Positions 40,504-49,095 of a DNA stretch of 64,000 nucleotides are shown here, piece by piece. The number at the start of each line of letters is the position of its first letter. The first letter of the stretch is position 1. Where the stretch lies: NCBI GenBank assembly GCA_947503895.1, contig CANNFT010000008.1, positions 62,001 through 126,000 on the forward strand, in the 5' to 3' direction. This stretch comes from an uncultured Saccharospirillaceae bacterium. Lineage in GTDB: Bacteria; Pseudomonadota; Gammaproteobacteria; Pseudomonadales; Oceanobacteraceae. Below the pieces are notes generated by a model, which saw only the letters and a list, made by a program, of their open reading frames with translations, was not told the DNA's origin and did no database searches. The position numbers and the translations under genes were made by a program.

Positions 40504-41430
40504 TTATCCTGCTATTTTATTATTCATTAGATAATCAATGCCTGCTTTAATAGCTGCTACCTGTGCTTGTGTACAGAGTTCATCTGTTGCTTTTGGACTA
40601 TCAGGGTACACCTCTGTGGTTGTGGTATATGGTGCATTCGTCATGCTGCTGCACAGGCCGAGGGTCTGTATCGGATAATTAATGACGCCAAATTGCGATA
40701 TAGGCTCTCCAATTAGTTTTCCGTCACTATCTGCAGGTGCTATATGAGTAATCTGTTTGACCGCTTGAATAATGGCTTCCTGAAAGGCAGCTTGCGGGTT
40801 GTCAGTATCACCAACTAAATAAAAACCGTCAGGAATATTCCAAGATTTTTGTGGTATGCCATCTCGGTCCGCGAGAGCGGGTCTAAATACGCTGTTATCG
40901 GTGTCGGTTGTTTCGTGTAGATCAATATGCATTATTATCGAAGCGTCAAAACCATTTAAATACTGCATAAATAAACGCGATTCTTCTGCTTCATGATTGA
41001 TACCGTGTGTGTGATTGACAGGAAAGAATGACCGGTTTGGATCAACGGCATATGGGTTCCATCGATTAATGGTTTCGTATCCCCAAGGGCTAATACAAGG
41101 CGCTACAATGATGTTAAATGTGTCGGCATAATTCAGGGCTTCTTGCTCTAAAAAAGTGAGTGCGCCATGAACACCACTGGTTTCGTAACCATGCACACCA
41201 CCCGTCACGAGGATCGAAGGCTTGCTGGCAACCCAATTGGATGTGCAAATCACATACAGCGGGTAGCGATCGGAATCATAAGAAAGCGCACCATACTGCT
41301 CTACAGTGAATGTGCCTCTTAATGCCTGTATTCTTTTCAAGACGTCTTCATGATAGGAGCGCTTGATTGTTTGGGTCGATAGCCAATTATTTTTCTCATG
41401 TGAACCCCATATAGTTGGCAAGGTTTTCAT
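40504..41430 (-). CDS. M14 family zinc carboxypeptidase
   Basis: A 308-residue peptidase of the M14 family, cytoplasmic by sequence (no signal). Zinc ligands are His80 and Glu83 in TGGVHGYETSGVHG and His172 in MHIDLHETTD. PCISPWGYETINRWNPYAVD and DPNRSFFP carry the substrate-binding Asn-Arg. The C-terminal TTTTEVYPDSP holds the likely catalytic Glu. Similar proteins are annotated as M14 metallocarboxypeptidases that act on small peptides or acylated amino acids, but the substrate is unknown. It is monocistronic. Confidence 0.88.
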   Translation of the reverse strand: MKTLPTIWGSHEKNNWLSTQTIKRSYHEDVLKRIQALRGTFTVEQYGALSYDSDRYPLYVICTSNWVASKPSILVTGGVHGYETSGVHGALTFLEQEALNYADTFNIIVAPCISPWGYETINRWNPYAVDPNRSFFPVNHTHGINHEAEESRLFMQYLNGFDASIIMHIDLHETTDTDNSVFRPALADRDGIPQKSWNIPDGFYLVGDTDNPQAAFQEAIIQAVKQITHIAPADSDGKLIGEPISQFGVINYPIQTLGLCSSMTNAPYTTTTEVYPDSPKATDELCTQAQVAAIKAGIDYLMNNKIAG

Positions 41431-42207
41431 TCGTTATTCCCTAATGAATATCGGTAATATTGAGTGGTCATCTAGAGTCACTCGACAAAGTTTTCTGACC
41501 ATTTAAGCTATCTGAGTATCTTATACTTTTCGTTAGGATTTTGTCAGAAAATAAATTAAAAAGAGTCGATGGAAATATTGTTCCGACTTATGAGAAAACT
41601 GCAGACACTCAGAGAGATAAGAATCTTGGCTGTCGATTGAATATTTTAACCCCAACCCCAGAATCAAGTGACATATTAATCGACGGAAAACGAATCTAAA
41701 GGTTCTTTTTAAGATGATGTACAAAGCCATATCAAGGACTTCAAATACTAGAAATTAATCGTGATTAATATTCAACTATTTTTATTAGAGACATCAGTTG
41801 ATGGCGTTTTCTCTAATGTTGGCCCCTTATTTATCCATCTGGCCCTGCTGTACAAAACCGAAAATCGCCCTAAATTTTCGTCAATAGGCCGAAGGAAAAT
41901 TGATTTAATCGAAAATGTCACAAACTTTACTAACAGTCTAATGAGTAGACTTTATAGAAATGCAGTGTTTCCGCAATAGAAACGCGAATGCACAACATTA
42001 TTGATGATCATTGGTTAAAATACCCACAGTGCAATAAGGTGATATTGCACGCTTGCTTAAATCAGTGATATGCCGAGCTATATTCCGAGAGGGATCTCCA
42101 AAAGCGCAGATCTGAATAGCAGTGATGTTTAATGAACGGATGATGATTTATATGAGTATCGCTGCCCAAATCTAGAAAATGACAATTATAAATTTAATAG
42201 TACCCTT
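41431..42207. other. 777-bp divergent intergenic region
   Basis: Lies between the leftward peptidase gene and the rightward AraC gene. Short frames on both strands (41533-41730, 41761-41979) have no family pattern, are AT-rich and lack clear ribosome sites. I see nothing else that is supportable. Confidence 0.4.
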
Positions 42208-43212
42208 ATGAATACACGATACGTCTTAGATAGCGAAAACGAAGTGACGAGTCTGTCTACCCCAGTCTACAATCAATTGAGCTACTGGCGTTCATTGGGG
42301 TATCCTGAAAGTAAACTGAAATTGATTTTTGGTATCCACTACGACTTAATGAATCTATGGGATTACCGAGTCCCGGTTTCAGTCGTCGGAGAGGCAATCC
42401 ATGAGGTGACCGCATATTTCAATGACCAGACGATTGCATTTCGGTCGGGTATGCAAGTTTCCTACTCAAGTATTCAATCACTCGGACACTTATTACTATC
42501 GTGCCAAACGGTAGCAGATTATTTAAATTGTTTGGTGCGCTTCCAATCGTTTGCATCACAAGGTTTTCAGGTGCTGTTAATAGATCGACGTGACGCGGCA
42601 AGATTGGATTTTCTTGTTCCGAGTTATTCGGCGTTTACGCATCAACAAGTGGAATCCAATATAGCTATGATTTACAACATGTTGATAGATGTTGTACCGA
42701 ATTATCGCGAGTATAACCTCGAGCTGCATTTAGCACATGCCAACGCTACATTAGAAAACGATGCGGGGCATATTATTGATACACCTATATTTTCTGGTAG
42801 TGAAAGAAATCATATAAAATTCGACTCCAGTATGTTGAGATTAAAAGTCAACGCGCCCAGTCAATCGGTATATGATTCCAGTAAATTAGCCCTAAAAAAA
42901 CGAATTAAACTGATTGCCAACGACGCTTTCTTACCGGCACTATGCCGAAATATTATCGTTGAATATATGGATGCCGGTGCTTCAAATTTGGACTATTTAG
43001 CAAGTTTGTTGAAGCTGAATAAACGGGTTCTACAACTCCGGTTAACTGCGCAGAATACAAGTTTTCGAAAATTGTTAGATGAGTCTAGAAAAATAAAACT
43101 GGACAGTTTGAACGTTAATTTAATGAAGAAGATTGAGGTGGCTCGGGCACTGGGTTTCGCCTCGGCCTCTGCATTTGAGGAGTCCTATAAGCGTTGGATG
43201 GATATTACATAA
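42208..43212 (+). CDS. AraC family transcriptional regulator (arabinose-binding-domain type)
   Basis: A 334-residue regulator of the group with an N-terminal 'arabinose-binding' (PF12625-like) domain: FRSGMQVSYSSIQSLGHLLL, then CQTVADYLNCLVRFQSFASQ and DAARLDFLVP. The C-terminal 90 residues hold the AraC double helix-turn-helix in a degenerate form (LDYLASLLKLNKRVLQLRL and KKIEVARALGFASASAFEES). The last helix lacks the usual FxRxFKRWxGxTP end and reads YKRWMDIT. Relatives include OruR/ArgR-type activators. The target may be the downstream EamA transporter gene, 172 bases away. Confidence 0.82.
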   Translation: MNTRYVLDSENEVTSLSTPVYNQLSYWRSLGYPESKLKLIFGIHYDLMNLWDYRVPVSVVGEAIHEVTAYFNDQTIAFRSGMQVSYSSIQSLGHLLLSCQTVADYLNCLVRFQSFASQGFQVLLIDRRDAARLDFLVPSYSAFTHQQVESNIAMIYNMLIDVVPNYREYNLELHLAHANATLENDAGHIIDTPIFSGSERNHIKFDSSMLRLKVNAPSQSVYDSSKLALKKRIKLIANDAFLPALCRNIIVEYMDAGASNLDYLASLLKLNKRVLQLRLTAQNTSFRKLLDESRKIKLDSLNVNLMKKIEVARALGFASASAFEESYKRWMDIT

Positions 43213-43384
43213 TGCGTGGAGGGCTGATAATCGATTAAACAATGATGTGCGTTGACTTTTAAAGCTCACCATCGAAGGGAAGCGTCGACCGGTATCACAT
43301 GAGTTTACTATACCGTTCGTTCTGATCAGCTTAGCCAAATATGGGCATTGATGGCCATCGTGGTACTATGCCATTTTTAAGCGA

Positions 43385-44314
43385 ATGGACGTTGGCCAAA
43401 TGCAAGTTTTTGCATCATTATCTAGGTTGAATGGTTCTCCTGAGGCAGTGCTATGGATGGTGGGTGCATTGTTCTCATTTGCATTGATGGCCGTGGGTGC
43501 AAGAGAGTTAAGTGCCGACATGCATACATGGCATATACTCGCCATTAGAAGCTTGGTGGGATTAAGCGCACTCGCCATCGTCTGGTGTGTGTGGCGGCCA
43601 AAAGTGCGGCTCAGTCGGGCAGCACTCCCTATGCATGGTATTCGCAATTTCTTTCATTTATGCGGTCAATTTGGTTGGTTTTTAGGTCTAGGGCTTTTAC
43701 CGTTAGCAGAAGTGTTTGCCATTGAGTTTACGGTGCCATTTTGGACGGCGATACTAGCGGCGATCCTTTTGAATGAGCGTATTACCGCTCGAAAACTCCT
43801 ATCCATTGCCCTCGGGCTAATAGGTGTATGCGTTATCGTCAAGCCAGGCACCGAAGTATTTCAACCGGCAGCGCTATGGGTGTTAGCAGCAGCACTAGGG
43901 TATGCCGTCTCTTACATTGCCACCAAACAATTATCCGCGACTGAATCTCCGTTCAGCATTCTTATCATGATGTGTTTAATGCAGTTCCCCCTTGCATGGT
44001 TATTAGGGTTCACATTGGTTGACAAGCCATGGGTGTGGCCAAATGCTGTTCAATGGTGCTGGTTACTCGTTGTAGGAATAACGGCAATGACTGCGCATTA
44101 TTGTTTAACGCGGGCAATGAAGGTAGCCCAGGCCAGTGTCGTCGTGACACTGGATTTCTTGCGTTTACCTTTGATTTCATTTGTGGGTGCTTGGCTCTAT
44201 GGTGAAAGTTTATCTGTGAGTCTATTGGTGGGTGCATTGTGCATGTTAATGGGAAATTACATTTTGCTGCGTGATAAAACGAGTTTGGTGGTTCGGGCAG
44301 ATCGTAAGGTGTGA
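43385..44314 (+). CDS. EamA/DMT family transporter
   Basis: A 309-residue inner-membrane protein with ten predicted helices in two EamA halves (about residues 18-145 and 160-295). Family features are AVGARELSADMHTWHILAIRS, LPLAEVFAIEFTVPFWTAIL, NERITARKLLSIALGLIGV (end of repeat 1), and TLDFLRLPLISFVGAWLYGE (end of repeat 2). It belongs to the RhaT/S-adenosylmethionine-like DMT exporters. The substrate is not predictable. It may be under control of the AraC gene upstream. Confidence 0.88.
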   Translation: MDVGQMQVFASLSRLNGSPEAVLWMVGALFSFALMAVGARELSADMHTWHILAIRSLVGLSALAIVWCVWRPKVRLSRAALPMHGIRNFFHLCGQFGWFLGLGLLPLAEVFAIEFTVPFWTAILAAILLNERITARKLLSIALGLIGVCVIVKPGTEVFQPAALWVLAAALGYAVSYIATKQLSATESPFSILIMMCLMQFPLAWLLGFTLVDKPWVWPNAVQWCWLLVVGITAMTAHYCLTRAMKVAQASVVVTLDFLRLPLISFVGAWLYGESLSVSLLVGALCMLMGNYILLRDKTSLVVRADRKV

Positions 44315-44441
44315 TATGTACCACTGTTATGAACTGAACGGTGAACTGAACGGCAGGTCAGCAGAGGGCTGCTACTCTTATAAGATTCTGCACTGAGTAG
44401 TGAGGGAGGGAAGGCCCCGTGAGCTTCCTCCAGCGATTGTC

Positions 44442-45215
44442 ATGATGAAGCCGTATTCAGTCAAAAGCGCTTTGCTGTGTTTTATGCTGGTCTTCACTAG
44501 CTGTAGTGTGGTGGCAGAGCGCTATCACTTTGCGGATGTTGAGGCTTACCCACTTGCTTATAGCAAAACATTGGCAAACGGAGAGACTGAGGTTCAAGGC
44601 TTAGCCATTGAGCTTTTTCTTTTGGTGATGCATCGACTAGGGCACACCGTCAAACTAGAGCTTTTACCGGGAAAACGCGTTTTATTATTGGCCAAAAGGG
44701 GAATGATTGATGGCATCCCTTTTTTGTATAAAACAAAGCAGCGTGAAGAATATCTTGATTATTGCGAAACCGTATTATTTCACGAGAAGATACATTTTTA
44801 TGTCACTAAAGACAGTGATTTTCAATTTGATGGAAACTTGAAAACCCTTATACAAACGCCGCTAGCCATTATTCTAGGAGATACCTATGGCGAAGCATTT
44901 AATACGGTTCGTCATCAGTTAACCTTAATTGAAACTCAGGATGTGGGGGCTGGATTTCGCATGCTGATCAACCGACGAGTTGAAGCTGTACTCAGCACCC
45001 CGCTCCGTTCTCATAATGAATTGCAGAGATATCAGAAGCAGGTTAGAAAATATCCCAGAGTCGTCGATGAGTTGGCTTTGTATGTGGCGATGAGTAAAAA
45101 GAGAAATCTCATGCCGTTAAAGAAAGCCTTTGACGACATGTTTCAGCAACTCAAGTTATCCGGTGAAGTTCAAAGAGTGACGCAATCTTGGTTCGAGCGC
45201 TTTCGTATTGAATGA
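44442..45215 (+). CDS. Periplasmic solute-binding (SBP_bac_3-like) protein
   Basis: A 257-residue protein from ATG 44442 (ATGATG, so 44445 is equally possible). The frame is open to 44400, but the signal peptide MMKPYSVKSALLCFMLVFTS fits the later start. A Cys follows (FTSCSVVA), a non-ideal lipobox; cleavage after VVA is the alternative. The body has the pattern of family 3 amino-acid-binding proteins: GLAIELFLLVMHRLGHTVKL, AKRGMIDGIPFLYKTKQREE, GYLDYCETV-like text, and a C-terminal LSGEVQRVTQSWFERF. No transporter permease gene is adjacent, so it is an orphan. Orphan proteins of this type are common in marine gammaproteobacteria. Confidence 0.82.
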   Translation: MMKPYSVKSALLCFMLVFTSCSVVAERYHFADVEAYPLAYSKTLANGETEVQGLAIELFLLVMHRLGHTVKLELLPGKRVLLLAKRGMIDGIPFLYKTKQREEYLDYCETVLFHEKIHFYVTKDSDFQFDGNLKTLIQTPLAIILGDTYGEAFNTVRHQLTLIETQDVGAGFRMLINRRVEAVLSTPLRSHNELQRYQKQVRKYPRVVDELALYVAMSKKRNLMPLKKAFDDMFQQLKLSGEVQRVTQSWFERFRIE

Positions 45216-45277
45216 GAGCGTTTAATGATGCCCATTGTTATGGCGATACATCTCACACACTGTACGATGATGGCGCG

Positions 45278-45796
45278 CTATGTTTTTTTCACATCCTCGT
45301 ACGCATCGGGTTTTGATACGGAGCTTTGGCGGTCAAGCGTGCCTACATCCAGTACCGGCGATGCATCAATATGCTGAGCGTCCATCATATGAGACACGCG
45401 TTGCAAGGACGAGATAATCATCGTTTGCTCCCAATCTTGTAAATCACCAAATTGGCGCGTGAAATGGTCTTGAAGCGGTATCGGCGCTTTTTGCAGCATT
45501 TCAATGCCGGCTTCTGTTAAATAAGCATGAACTTTTCGTTTATCTTCCTTAGAACGTTCACGAAATACCAATGTGCGCTTTTCTAAGCGATCTAGAATCG
45601 TGGTGACCGTGGCTTGGCTTAAGCTCATTTTGCCGGCTAATTCGCCAATCGTGATCTCGCCCTTATCCCGTATCGTCTGTAGTAACAGGATTTGAGGGGC
45701 GGTGAGCCCGGTCGTTTTAGCAAGGTGCTTTGAATGTAGGTCGGTAGCGCGGATGACACGTCTGAGCGCCACGAGCACCTCTTCAATACTGTTCAA
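45278..45796 (-). CDS. ectR: MarR family regulator of ectoine synthesis, EctR
   Basis: A 172-residue winged-helix MarR regulator. ATGLTAPQILLLQTIRDKGE-type helices (TGLTAPQILLLQTI), the recognition region GKMSLSQATVTTILDRLEKR and the wing RERSKEDKRKVHAYLTEAG are all present. The C-terminus (DWEQTMIISSLQRVSHMMDA followed by IDASPVLDVG) is the signature I associate with EctR of methylotrophs and halophiles. It is transcribed away from the ectABC-ask operon, 757 bases from ectA, and a matching operator lies between them. EctR represses ect at low salinity. Confidence 0.9.
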   Translation of the reverse strand: MNSIEEVLVALRRVIRATDLHSKHLAKTTGLTAPQILLLQTIRDKGEITIGELAGKMSLSQATVTTILDRLEKRTLVFRERSKEDKRKVHAYLTEAGIEMLQKAPIPLQDHFTRQFGDLQDWEQTMIISSLQRVSHMMDAQHIDASPVLDVGTLDRQSSVSKPDAYEDVKKT

Positions 45797-45821
45797 GAAG
45801 AACTCCTCAATATACTTCTAC

Positions 45822-45836
45822 GTTGACTGGATCAAC
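45822..45836. promoter_or_regulatory. Inverted repeat GTTGA-N5-TCAAC upstream of ectR
   Basis: GTTGACTGGATCAAC lies 25 bases before the ectR start. TTGA/TCAA arms are typical for MarR-family operators, so it may serve autoregulation, though it does not resemble the ectA operator. Confidence 0.35.
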
Positions 45837-46553
45837 TCATTATACGTGCCATTGGCCCGACCTGCTGCTCATATTACATTGTATATCGGCCCAAAACGCC
45901 CTGAAGTTAAACTCGCGCTGATGTCGCCTCTTAATGGCTCGGCCAAAATTGAGGCCTATCGCACAAAACGCTGCACCGGTTCGAGGCTTAAAATTGCATA
46001 GAGTACAAAGTAATAGAATTCACTTCAGACACTGAAGTTGGGTTGGATTCATTCTCCATTCGCTGAAAATAATCGAGATTGAGGTATTTAAAAATATTGG
46101 CGGACATCAGAAACGATGGGCTCTTGAGTGAAGATGGACGCTAGAAATGTTTTAAATGGCGTGCTTATCGGAAGAAGTGAGTAATGTGGTCAGGTTAAGC
46201 GTTATTCGAGTAAATGGTCGCCTGAAGTCAGGTTTCAGTGGCTTGATTTTGCAATGACTCGGGCTGGACAGTGAATTTATTTAGTGTACTATATTTAGAC
46301 CTCTAAGCAATTGAACAGAAAAATGAGCCCTAAGCATCCAAAACACCCTGCTTTCATCTCCAAAACCCCTCAAATGACGCCTGTCAGTTCAAAATCTACT
46401 CTGCCTATCGGTCTGTAACGCTTCTATATCAGATTAGATGGTTAAAAAAATACTTAGATCTATAAATATTTGAGCTGTATGCGGTTACAAGGTTTCGATG
46501 ACTGTGAACCTGGCATATCCACAACCGTATGAACCCTAGCGAGAGGTTAAGGC
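45837..46553. other. Regulatory region of the ectoine operon
   Basis: About 700 bases without a gene between ectR and ectA. It holds the EctR-like operator and promoter at 46265-46295 and a leader of about 260 bases before ectA. A long leader is usual for osmoregulated ect operons. I see no riboswitch consensus. Confidence 0.55.
46265..46295 (+). promoter_or_regulatory. ectA promoter overlapping an EctR operator
   Basis: TGGACA (46265-46270), a 17-base spacer and ACTATA (46288-46293) form a sigma-70-type promoter. The -10 overlaps TATTTAGTGTACTATATT (46278-46295), two 8-base half-sites around GT. I recall the EctR1 site of Methylomicrobium alcaliphilum as TATTTAGT-GT-ACTATATA at the ectA -10, so agreement is 17 of 18 bases. 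Binding by the EctR encoded next door is a strong inference. Confidence 0.78.
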
Positions 46554-47084
46554 ATGCGTGACTCCGTCAACTTAGCACCTGAATTATCGAATAACCCTAT
46601 TCTTAGAGCGCCGACTGCTGAAGACGGGATGTCCGTTTTTCGATTAGTCGAAGCGTGTTCGCCATTGGACCCCAATTCATCTTATTGCAACTTGCTTCAA
46701 TGCACCCATTTTGCCGTCACATCGGTTGCCGCTGAACTGGATGGCGAATTAGTGGGGTTTGTGAGCGGCTACCTTATTCCTGATCGACCTAATACTTTGT
46801 TTGTATGGCAAGTTGCCGTGAGTGAAAAAGCGCGGGGCCAAGGGCTGGCCACTAAGATGATCGAAGCCATTCTCCAACGTCGTACTTGTCGTGGCGTGCA
46901 ATTTATTGAGACCACCATTACCGAAGATAATGCAGGCTCTTGGGCTTTATTTGAACGCTTGTCTTCCAAGCTAGATGGGAAATTAGAACGCTCAAACGGA
47001 TTTGATAAAGACCGACATTTTGATGGCCAGCACGACTCAGAAAAATTGGTGAGAATCGGACCATTTGTATTGCCGATTGGTTAA
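46554..47084 (+). CDS. ectA: L-2,4-diaminobutyrate acetyltransferase
   Basis: A 176-residue GNAT enzyme that acetylates L-2,4-diaminobutyrate with acetyl-CoA, the second step of ectoine synthesis. EctA motifs include ILRAPTAEDGMSVFRLVEAC (N-terminal substrate region), LDPNSSYCNLLQCTHFAVTS, VWQVAVSEKARGQGLATKMI (acetyl-CoA-binding loop) and TTITEDNAGSWALFERL. The start is preceded by GAGAGG. It is the first gene of the operon ectABC-ask. Confidence 0.95.
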   Translation: MRDSVNLAPELSNNPILRAPTAEDGMSVFRLVEACSPLDPNSSYCNLLQCTHFAVTSVAAELDGELVGFVSGYLIPDRPNTLFVWQVAVSEKARGQGLATKMIEAILQRRTCRGVQFIETTITEDNAGSWALFERLSSKLDGKLERSNGFDKDRHFDGQHDSEKLVRIGPFVLPIG

Positions 47085-47186
47085 ATCACCGCAGATGAGG
47101 CGCAAGCATCGCCGACTGACGTGCGCATTATGTTGCTTGCCAGCCAATTATTAACCTTGAATTTAAATACTAAAACGGAAAAAACC

Positions 47187-48494
47187 ATGAAAATATTTGA
47201 TGAAATTGAATCTGAAGTACAGTCATATGCACGCTCATTTCCTCGTGTTTTTAATCGTGCTAAAGGTGAGCACCTTTACGATGAAGAAGGGAATGAATAC
47301 TTAGACTTTTTGGCCGGTGCCGGTACATTAAACTACGGTCATAACAACACGATATTTAAAGAAAAGCTGCTTGAATATATTCACAGTGACGGCATTACGC
47401 ACGGATTAGACTTACATACCAAAGCAAAAGGCGAGTTTCTTGAAGCCTTTAATGAAAAGATTCTTCAGCCACGTAACCTTGATTACATGGTGCAGTTTAC
47501 CGGGCCAACCGGTACAAATGCCGTGGAAGCAGCATTAAAGCTGGCTCGAAATATTACAGGTCGAGAGAATATCATTACGTTTACGAATGGCTTTCATGGT
47601 GTGAGTCTAGGGGCATTAGCCGCGACGGGTAATTCACATCACCGTGGTGCCGCCGGTATTAGTCTGAGTGGTACCAGTCGAATGCCGTTCGATGGTTACC
47701 TCGGCGATGATGTTGATACGACCGCTTATTTAGACAAAGTATTATCGGATTCCAGCAGTGGAATTGATAAACCGGCAGCCGTCATTGTGGAAACGGTGCA
47801 GGGTGAAGGTGGTATTAATGCGGCTAGTTTTGAGTGGTTGAAAAACCTCGCCTCGGTTTGTAAAGAACATGATGTATTGCTGATTGTTGATGACATTCAA
47901 GCCGGTTGTGGACGTACCGGTACGTTTTTTAGCTTTGAAGAAGCCGGTATTAAGCCAGACATCGTTACGTTATCAAAATCACTAGGTGGGTACGGTCTTC
48001 CATTTGCCGTCGTATTAATTAGCCCAGAACTGGATCAGTGGAAACCCGGTGAGCACAATGGCACCTTCCGAGGGAATAACTTTGCTTTTGTAACAGCAAA
48101 AGCAGCGTTAGATTTCTATTGGTCTGATGACAAGTTTTCAAATGAAATTAAGCGGAAAGGGCAATACATTTCGGATCGATTAAACGCCATTATTGAGCAA
48201 TACGGTGAAGGTAACTTTACGACTCGCGGCAGAGGTATGTTCCAAGGTATTAACTGTGTTAATGGTGAGTTAGCAGGAAAAATTACCAAGCGAGCTTTCC
48301 AAAAAGGCCTGATCATTGAAACCAGTGGAGCAGATGATCAGGTTATTAAATTTTTATGTCCGCTGGTTATCAGTGAGGCTAATCTGGCAAAAGGCATTGA
48401 TATCGTTGAAGAGTCTATTCGTGAAATTTGCGAGAAAGAATCCTCCATGCCTGAAGAGCAAGATTATTTCGATGATGTTCGCGTAGCTTGCTAA
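47187..48494 (+). CDS. ectB: Diaminobutyrate-2-oxoglutarate transaminase
   Basis: A 435-residue class III PLP aminotransferase that converts aspartate semialdehyde to L-2,4-diaminobutyrate, the first committed step of ectoine synthesis. Start ATG 47187 (MKIFDEIESEVQSYARSFP) matches known EctB N-termini; the frame is open to 47121 but the added 22 residues are not family-like. FLAGAGTLNYGHNN, FTGPTGTNAVEAALKLARN, VDDIQAGCGRTGTFFSFE and LSKSLGGYGLP with the PLP lysine are intact. It follows ectA by 102 bases. Confidence 0.95.
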   Translation: MKIFDEIESEVQSYARSFPRVFNRAKGEHLYDEEGNEYLDFLAGAGTLNYGHNNTIFKEKLLEYIHSDGITHGLDLHTKAKGEFLEAFNEKILQPRNLDYMVQFTGPTGTNAVEAALKLARNITGRENIITFTNGFHGVSLGALAATGNSHHRGAAGISLSGTSRMPFDGYLGDDVDTTAYLDKVLSDSSSGIDKPAAVIVETVQGEGGINAASFEWLKNLASVCKEHDVLLIVDDIQAGCGRTGTFFSFEEAGIKPDIVTLSKSLGGYGLPFAVVLISPELDQWKPGEHNGTFRGNNFAFVTAKAALDFYWSDDKFSNEIKRKGQYISDRLNAIIEQYGEGNFTTRGRGMFQGINCVNGELAGKITKRAFQKGLIIETSGADDQVIKFLCPLVISEANLAKGIDIVEESIREICEKESSMPEEQDYFDDVRVAC

Positions 48495-48606
48495 GTGGCA
48501 AGTCAATCGTTTGGTGAAGAGTGGAGCCGAGTATTGAAGGCAATGGCTCCAAAATTCACGCACATTTTCTGATCCTTATATATCGCCTCAACTTAAAGGA
48601 AAAATA

Positions 48607-49011
48607 ATGATTGTTCGAAATTTATCAGAAGTATCACAGACAGATCGCAAAATTGTCTCACCGGATGGCAATTGGGACAGCGTTAGAATGCTGTTAAAAG
48701 AAGATAATATGGGGTTTTCGTTTCATATTACTACTATCTATGAAGGTGCAGACTTTCAAATGCATTATCAAAATCACTTGGAATCCGTTTTTTGTTTGTC
48801 TGGCGAAGGGGAGGTAGAAACAGTCGAAGATGGCAAATGTTACCCTATTTCACCGGGCACACTTTATATTTTAGATAAAAACGATAAGCACTTCTTACGC
48901 GCTAAAAAAGAAATGATTATGGCTTGTGTATTTAATCCGCCGTTAAATGGAAAAGAAGTACATAACAAAGAAGGCGCATACGAGTTGACAGCCGAAACAA
49001 TAGAAGCCTAA
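48607..49011 (+). CDS. ectC: L-ectoine synthase
   Basis: A 134-residue cupin enzyme that cyclises N-acetyl-diaminobutyrate to ectoine. MIVRNLSEVSQTDRKIVSPD, NWDSVRMLLKEDNMGFSFHI, TIYEGADFQMHYQNHLESVF and CLSGEGEVETVEDG follow EctC closely, and PISPGTLYILDKNDKHFLRA is the second cupin motif. The iron ligands (Glu, Tyr, His of the cupin core) appear present. AAAGGAAAAATAATG gives a good ribosome site. No ectD hydroxylase gene follows, so 5-hydroxyectoine is not made from this operon. Confidence 0.95.
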   Translation: MIVRNLSEVSQTDRKIVSPDGNWDSVRMLLKEDNMGFSFHITTIYEGADFQMHYQNHLESVFCLSGEGEVETVEDGKCYPISPGTLYILDKNDKHFLRAKKEMIMACVFNPPLNGKEVHNKEGAYELTAETIEA

Positions 49012-49095
49012 GCATATCGTATAGAAACCAAGACTAACAAGGATCGTTATTCGCTTTAGTATATTTTGCACATATAAGAAGTTAAAGAATTCACT

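Noticed and set aside
41533..41979. Two short frames in the peptidase/AraC intergenic region
   Set aside because: AT-rich, no domain, no ribosome site.
45702..46001. 99-codon frame overlapping the ectR 5' region
   Set aside because: Mostly antisense to ectR and extends into the ect regulatory region without family features.
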